Source: UBA2336 sp965227265 (GTDB lineage Bacteria > Bacteroidota > Bacteroidia > Cytophagales > Cyclobacteriaceae). Taken from it: DNA of 64,000 nucleotides. The DNA lies in assembly GCA_965227265.1 (NCBI GenBank), contig OZ245738.1, positions 1,674,001-1,738,000 of the forward strand, read 5' to 3'. The notes below the pieces were generated by a model. That model saw only the letters and a list, made by a program, of their open reading frames with translations. It ran no database searches and had not been told where the DNA came from. Shown here piece after piece: positions 59,658-64,000 of the stretch. The position numbers and the translations under genes were made by a program. Positions within the stretch are counted from its first letter, which is position 1. Each line of letters begins with the position of its first letter.

Positions 59658-60470
59658 TTACTCTACTGGTTCGTAGTACGTATAGGTAAGTATTTCTGTA
59701 TACGGACCATCACTGCTTGTACCATTTTTTGTTATGGTTGCTGGTCTTTTCTTAAGATCAAAAGAGTATTCAAAATCAGCTCCGTACTCAGTATCAGGAT
59801 CTTCGGTAACGTGGCGCACAAAAGAATCTACAAGTTTCTTATTTTGAGAACCAAAAATACCTCCTGTATTTAGCCATTCAGAATCTACTGTATAGATCTG
59901 GTGAATGTTACCTGCATTATCTCCAGAGGTGTAGATAAACTCTCTGTCTTCTCTTACCGTACCGTCTTCCTCGTACCGTATCCGGTGCGTAACATTTTTA
60001 TTCACAATGGTATGCTCATATTTCACATGATCCTCACCGTCATAATGCTCAACAACTTTCTTCATGATACCATCTTCATCGTATTCATAGCCATCATACT
60101 CATCTTCTACAGCCTGATCCCACAGTTCCTTAATTACTCTACCCTCATTATCAAGAGTATATATATGTTCTACACCAACACCAGTTCTCTCAATAGTAAG
60201 CTTGTTAGTAACAGAATAATCGTACGTAAACTCCTTGTCAAAAGCATCATTGTAATACACATCAATGCTTTCTACACGGCCCTCCGTATCATAAAAGAAC
60301 TCCCATCGCTCAACATCCGATCCTGTTCCATCATAGTCCAAGGATATGGTTTTAATTGGGTCTGGTGGAATTACTACCGTTTTCCCATTCTCATCATCGC
60401 CACACGAAGTGACAAACACTGTGCTTAGCGCAAGTAACGCAGCACTTAAAAACATCAGACTTTTTTTCAT
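59658..60470 (-). CDS. Putative surface lipoprotein with YD-like repeats
   Basis: 270 residues. The lipoprotein signal ends FVTSC, followed by acidic GDDEN, typical of surface lipoproteins here. The body has repeated beta hairpins of the DTEGRVESIDVYY, DNEGRVIKELW and DEDGIMKKVVEHYD kind, resembling RHS/YD-like or DUF4595 repeats. Function unknown. It may be cotranscribed with the permease upstream (43-base gap). Confidence 0.75.
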   Translation of the reverse strand: MKKSLMFLSAALLALSTVFVTSCGDDENGKTVVIPPDPIKTISLDYDGTGSDVERWEFFYDTEGRVESIDVYYNDAFDKEFTYDYSVTNKLTIERTGVGVEHIYTLDNEGRVIKELWDQAVEDEYDGYEYDEDGIMKKVVEHYDGEDHVKYEHTIVNKNVTHRIRYEEDGTVREDREFIYTSGDNAGNIHQIYTVDSEWLNTGGIFGSQNKKLVDSFVRHVTEDPDTEYGADFEYSFDLKKRPATITKNGTSSDGPYTEILTYTYYEPVE

Positions 60471-60513
60471 AGTATTTAATTGTTTTTAGGTTAATAGTTA
60501 GTTTATAGTATAG

Positions 60514-61515
60514 TTAACCCTTGGAGATGATGATCAGTCCAAGGCCCGTAATAAAAAGTAAAAACATAAAAAACAGCAGCATTTTCACACCTTTGCCTGC
60601 TCCTTTGAACTCCTTCCAGATGAACACACCCCAGAATGCAGCGACCATGGTAGCGCCTTGGCCAAGTGCATACGAAATTGCAGCACCTGCTTTTCCCGCA
60701 CACATGTAACTCAGTACAGTTCCAAGTCCCCAGATCAACCCACCTATAACTCCAACCATGTGGGTTGAGAGGCTTCCGCTGAAGTAATCTTTGTACGATA
60801 CAGCTGCACCCACAAAAGGCTTTCGCATGATAATGGTATTGAACACGAAGTTGCTGGCTAGCATACCGATGGCGAAAATGAAGAACGCAGTGTACGGAGT
60901 TGCCATGCCGGGTGTTGGTGATTCAAAGTTGTTGATGTCCATGGCAGCCGCTACAAAGCGATAGAAGAACGACATCAGTGTACCGGCAATAATGGCAAGC
61001 CAAATACCTTTTGAAGACGATTTCTTCTCTTCCGTTGCCATCTTACCCGAAGCAATGCCGTTGAAAATAATCGCCACAACTATCAACGCAACGCCCGTGA
61101 ACAAAATAACAGGGTCATCGTTGGAGGCACTATTATAATTAAGCACAACACCGAGTACAAGCGCAAGACCCACGCCTAATGGAAAAGCAACCGCCATTCC
61201 GGCAATAGAAATAGATGCCGACAATAAAATATTAGAAGCATTAAAAACTACACCCCCAATAATAACGCTCCACAAATTGCTGCTGCTGATCTGAGCAAGA
61301 TCTGTCGTAAAGCTTCTTCCCTGCTCACCTATACTGCCCAGTGTAAAGCCAAACACAACCGACAGCAGAACAATGCCAATCACATAATCCCAATAAAATA
61401 ATTCATAGCGCCATGTTTTGGCCGCCAGTTTTTGTGTGTTTCCCCACGAGCCCCAGCACAGCATCGTGATGATGCAAAAGAAGACTGCGAGAGAATAGCT
61501 GCTGATGATATACAT
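60514..61515 (-). CDS. DMT-superfamily permease (sugar/GRP-RhaT-like)
   Basis: 333 residues with ten hydrophobic segments. MLCWGSWGNTQKL near the start, the internal repeat FNASNILLSASISIAGMAVAFPLGVGLALVLG, and GGLIWGLGTVLSYMCAGKAGAAISYALGQGATMVAAFWGVFIWKE are like glucose/ribose uptake (GRP) and L-rhamnose-H+ symporters. It probably imports a sugar or sugar-like metabolite across the inner membrane. The substrate is not evident. It lies next to esterases that may free such a compound. Confidence 0.8.
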   Translation of the reverse strand: MYIISSYSLAVFFCIITMLCWGSWGNTQKLAAKTWRYELFYWDYVIGIVLLSVVFGFTLGSIGEQGRSFTTDLAQISSSNLWSVIIGGVVFNASNILLSASISIAGMAVAFPLGVGLALVLGVVLNYNSASNDDPVILFTGVALIVVAIIFNGIASGKMATEEKKSSSKGIWLAIIAGTLMSFFYRFVAAAMDINNFESPTPGMATPYTAFFIFAIGMLASNFVFNTIIMRKPFVGAAVSYKDYFSGSLSTHMVGVIGGLIWGLGTVLSYMCAGKAGAAISYALGQGATMVAAFWGVFIWKEFKGAGKGVKMLLFFMFLLFITGLGLIIISKG

Positions 61516-61531
61516 AGTTTTAGGTTAGTTG

Positions 61532-63082
61532 TTATCGGTGAATTTTTCGTTGTAAAAAGTCTAAGGTCTCCTTCAGGTTGCTCAGCATCCATTCTTCACC
61601 GCCTGCGCCCTGCTGAACCCGGTACTCGTGATACACTTCTTCATCGCGGAGGAAAATGTGTGCACAGCCATTTTCTTGGTAAGCATCTCCTTTATCGGAG
61701 CTATAGAGCATAAGCCAAGTACGCGCGAGTTGCTTTTTATTTTTTTGAAATTCACTTTTCAATGCATCACAGTTGTGCTTTGTATCAAACAGTACGCATG
61801 AAGTGAAGACTTCTGGAATAAGCGCACTCTGCAAAGCAGGAACTCCACCCGATTCAAACCCGACAAGTGCCCGGAATCTCCAGCCATTTCTCGCGCGGTA
61901 TTTCTTTTCGACTACTGGAACCAATGAACTCGTTATGTCTTTTGTTGCAGCATTTAGGAATACAGTAATCACTGGGGTGAGCGATCCATCCAGAATCGAT
62001 TCATGGATTACAGAGACAATTTTTTCTTTACCCGTTAAACTAAAATCCCCAACGAAATAAATTACCGGGTATAAACGTTGAGCTTGATTGTATTCTGACG
62101 GAAGCAGAACATCGTACCCATCTTCATGAATCAACTTCACAGCGTTGGAAACATTAGCAGCTTTTGATAAACTTTCTGTATCTCCCCGATATGCTCTACC
62201 TTCAAATGCATCGCTTATAAAATGTAATCCGTTAGGCATTGCATCGCGCCAGTATTGAAATTCATGTCCACCATTCCTTACGCGGAATTCGTGTGGGAAA
62301 TTTCTTTCGCGAAGAAGCATATGCAATTCTTCATTGCTGCGACAAAGCGTTTCTTCATCATCGCCATTATCGATGTAAAGCCTCAGCTTCGTAAGATTAT
62401 CAAGATTTTGCTGTGCAAAAATGTGAAAGGGTGAATGCTGCTTGTAGTAGGCTGTCAACCTGCCTTCACCTGTGATACCAACAGCTCCGAACAACCTGCC
62501 CCACTGATCGTCCCAGCCTGAAGCTTCTTCTGTCATATATTGAGCATCCGTACGGACGGAAATACTAAGCGGAACACTTACCATGAACACATCAGGATTT
62601 CTAAGCGGAAGAACCAAGGCACCAAATCCACCCATGGAATAACCGAGCGTTGCACGGTGCGCATTGTCAGCTACTGTTCGGTATTGTTTATCTATAAAAG
62701 GAACCAGTTCTTTAATGAACATATCCTCATACAGGAACTTGCCTGCATAATCGTTCACATAATAATTACTGTAGCCTTGTGGCATGATATAGATCATAGG
62801 AATGATCTCTTTTTTCCTGACAGCCGGATCAACGATTTGACTCACCTGTCCATATTCGAGCCAGGAAGATTCATTGTCGCCCAGTCCATGAAGCAAGTAA
62901 ACTACCGGGTAGTTTTTTTTGGATGAATAATAATCTTCCGGGAGGATAACAGAATACTTTACTTCCTGTGACAGAATCTTACTGTTCATAGCAAGCCCTT
63001 CTATAATACGCGCTTTTTGCTGCGCACATGCCACCGATGCGTTCACTAAAACAACGAGCCCTATCGCTTTAAGCAATCTCAT
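61532..63082 (-). CDS. Exported two-domain esterase (alpha/beta hydrolase)
   Basis: 516 residues. There is a signal peptide (about 1-21). The first alpha/beta hydrolase domain, of the esterase D/feruloyl-esterase type, covers about 25-295, with oxyanion HGLGDNESSW and nucleophile Ser149 in GYSMGG. Candidate Asp and His follow in NGDDEE and NGGHEFQYW. A second, weaker hydrolase-like domain runs from about 300 to 516, with GFESGG in place of a clean GxSxG. The start overlaps the paralogue upstream (ATGA). A role in esterified plant polysaccharides is inferred. Confidence 0.85.
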   Translation of the reverse strand: MRLLKAIGLVVLVNASVACAQQKARIIEGLAMNSKILSQEVKYSVILPEDYYSSKKNYPVVYLLHGLGDNESSWLEYGQVSQIVDPAVRKKEIIPMIYIMPQGYSNYYVNDYAGKFLYEDMFIKELVPFIDKQYRTVADNAHRATLGYSMGGFGALVLPLRNPDVFMVSVPLSISVRTDAQYMTEEASGWDDQWGRLFGAVGITGEGRLTAYYKQHSPFHIFAQQNLDNLTKLRLYIDNGDDEETLCRSNEELHMLLRERNFPHEFRVRNGGHEFQYWRDAMPNGLHFISDAFEGRAYRGDTESLSKAANVSNAVKLIHEDGYDVLLPSEYNQAQRLYPVIYFVGDFSLTGKEKIVSVIHESILDGSLTPVITVFLNAATKDITSSLVPVVEKKYRARNGWRFRALVGFESGGVPALQSALIPEVFTSCVLFDTKHNCDALKSEFQKNKKQLARTWLMLYSSDKGDAYQENGCAHIFLRDEEVYHEYRVQQGAGGEEWMLSNLKETLDFLQRKIHR

Positions 63083-64000
63083 CTGTTTAGACTTTCTTTC
63101 AAGAATGGAAAAGATTCAGTCAATCCATTTAAAAATCCCTGGTATGAATCTGCCCCTTGACGGATGCGATATTCATAACCATCAGTCCCATCCTTTCTGA
63201 TCTTCTTAAACAAATTCTCGTAGCCTTTATAGCTTGTGCTTTTGTCGGTTCCGTCCAGGTAGTAGAATACAGTATTGGAAACATCTGTCGCTTCCTCTGA
63301 AAGCTGGGCATTGAAAATGAAACAATCACTAAATAGATCGGTATCATTTACTGACTTTAATGCACTGAGTGCACCTTCACCATTTGCCATGATCACCCGA
63401 TTCTCACGGAGTTCTTTCGTACGGAAATTCTCATCCATATACGTGACTATCTGTTGCAACAACTCATCATTCTCCACTATTGCATCGGAGGATACTTCTA
63501 CAATAATTGACTTAGCAACTTTAGAAGCTGCCATTGCATTGCGCAACATGGACAATGCGTTAATCATGTTGTCATGCTGGTTGCCGGCACCATCGTTGAT
63601 AAAATAAAGCACGGGGTAATCAAGTCCGCTTGATTCATAATCCACCGGCAGCAAAACATGAGCAGTAACACCTTCAAGATTAAGTTCTGCAACCTCACTA
63701 TCCATAACGAGTGTTCCGATCGCAGCAGGCGTTGGCTCTGTTGGATGAAGTGTGCCTTGAACTGCATTGCTGATGAACTTTAATGCTTCCGGGTAAGATT
63801 TTTTCCAATAGTCAAATGAGTGACCACCACTCCGTACGCGGTATTCGTGAGGAATCTCGTTATCGCGCATCAGCGAATGAAGCTCATTACTGGTGAAGAT
63901 CAATGACTCTTCATCATCTCCACAATCAATTAACAATTTCAAACTGTTATAAACCTCTGTATTTTCCTGATTAAAGAAATGGAAAGGGCTTCTTGCTTTA
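63079..64000 (-). CDS. Second two-domain esterase, 5' part outside the window
   Basis: The open frame runs to the window edge: upstream of residue LKLLIDCGDD it reads KARSPFHFFNQENTEVYNS, matching SPFHIFAQQN in the downstream paralogue. The visible 306 residues hold the end of the first hydrolase domain (CGDDEES, RSGGHSFDYW) and a second domain (about 100-300). The second domain has ANGEGA where the nucleophile Ser should be, so it is probably inactive. It overlaps the next esterase by four bases. Confidence 0.85.
   Translation of the reverse strand, partial: KARSPFHFFNQENTEVYNSLKLLIDCGDDEESLIFTSNELHSLMRDNEIPHEYRVRSGGHSFDYWKKSYPEALKFISNAVQGTLHPTEPTPAAIGTLVMDSEVAELNLEGVTAHVLLPVDYESSGLDYPVLYFINDGAGNQHDNMINALSMLRNAMAASKVAKSIIVEVSSDAIVENDELLQQIVTYMDENFRTKELRENRVIMANGEGALSALKSVNDTDLFSDCFIFNAQLSEEATDVSNTVFYYLDGTDKSTSYKGYENLFKKIRKDGTDGYEYRIRQGADSYQGFLNGLTESFPFLKESLNR

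Noticed and set aside
59901..60428. 175-codon plus-strand frame opposite the lipoprotein gene
   Set aside because: The minus-strand frame has a lipoprotein signal, an LES-like acidic run and a matching terminator; the plus frame is a shadow with no recognisable start context.

Overview
The window looks like chromosomal DNA of a member of the Bacteroidota, most likely a Cytophagales-type gliding bacterium. The signs are a PorP/SprF-type type IX secretion (T9SS) membrane protein, a 907-residue repeat protein ending in a gliding-motility-associated C-terminal domain, HmuY/HmuR haem uptake proteins, a DUF6090 membrane protein, and promoters of the phylum-specific TTG-N19-21-TAnnTTTG type. Base composition is moderate, apart from one visibly AT-rich island at 45.9-48.1 kb. 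The species cannot be fixed from the sequence alone.

Layout. 1-12.5 kb: the start of topA, a SixA-like phosphatase, an arginase-family ureohydrolase, an alanine-type symporter, a conserved gene of unknown function, a CLC channel, a GH3 glycosidase, a TolB-like propeller, an acyl-CoA ligase and an Lrp-type regulator. Between the ligase and the regulator lies a 149-nt tRNA-like RNA gene with its own promoter and terminator; it has an oversized, possibly pseudoknotted variable domain. 12.5-19.1 kb: a full SUF iron-sulfur operon (sufB-C-D-S-E, a DUF59 protein, a bacilliredoxin), interrupted by a four-helix-bundle gene. 19.2-23.4 kb: Na+/H+ antiporter, PorP/SprF, an SDR epimerase and CysH. 23.5-27.3 kb: an unusual compact cluster of a TIGR03032 protein, two acyl carrier proteins, a cytochrome P450 and two related proteins of unknown function on the opposite strand. 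27.3-34.8 kb: FG-GAP/T9SS substrate, queD, folE, an aconitase with a histone-H1-like Lys/Ala tail, and two small membrane/exported proteins.

34.8-44.1 kb is a haem acquisition locus. HmuY lipoprotein and a TonB receptor face a divergent AraC regulator; hmuS-V-U-T forms a second operon with a clear promoter and a perfect palindromic operator. A small GIY-YIG nuclease gene lies inside the locus, flanked by two copies of one palindromic element. A second GIY-YIG gene at 44.3 kb is flanked by a different palindrome pair.

44.8-52.4 kb: a LuxR-type response regulator preceded by a 38-codon secreted-peptide ORF, an AT-rich two-gene membrane/coiled-coil island, an NAD(P)-binding protein, DUF6090, small membrane and lipoprotein genes, a Nudix hydrolase and a TPR lipoprotein. 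52.4-59.6 kb: the complete histidine operon hisGDCBHAF(IE), controlled by a leader peptide with five His codons and an attenuator. 59.7-64 kb: a lipoprotein, a sugar/DMT-type permease and two tandem two-domain esterases, the last cut by the window edge. No CRISPR array, rRNA, canonical tRNA or intact insertion sequence was seen.
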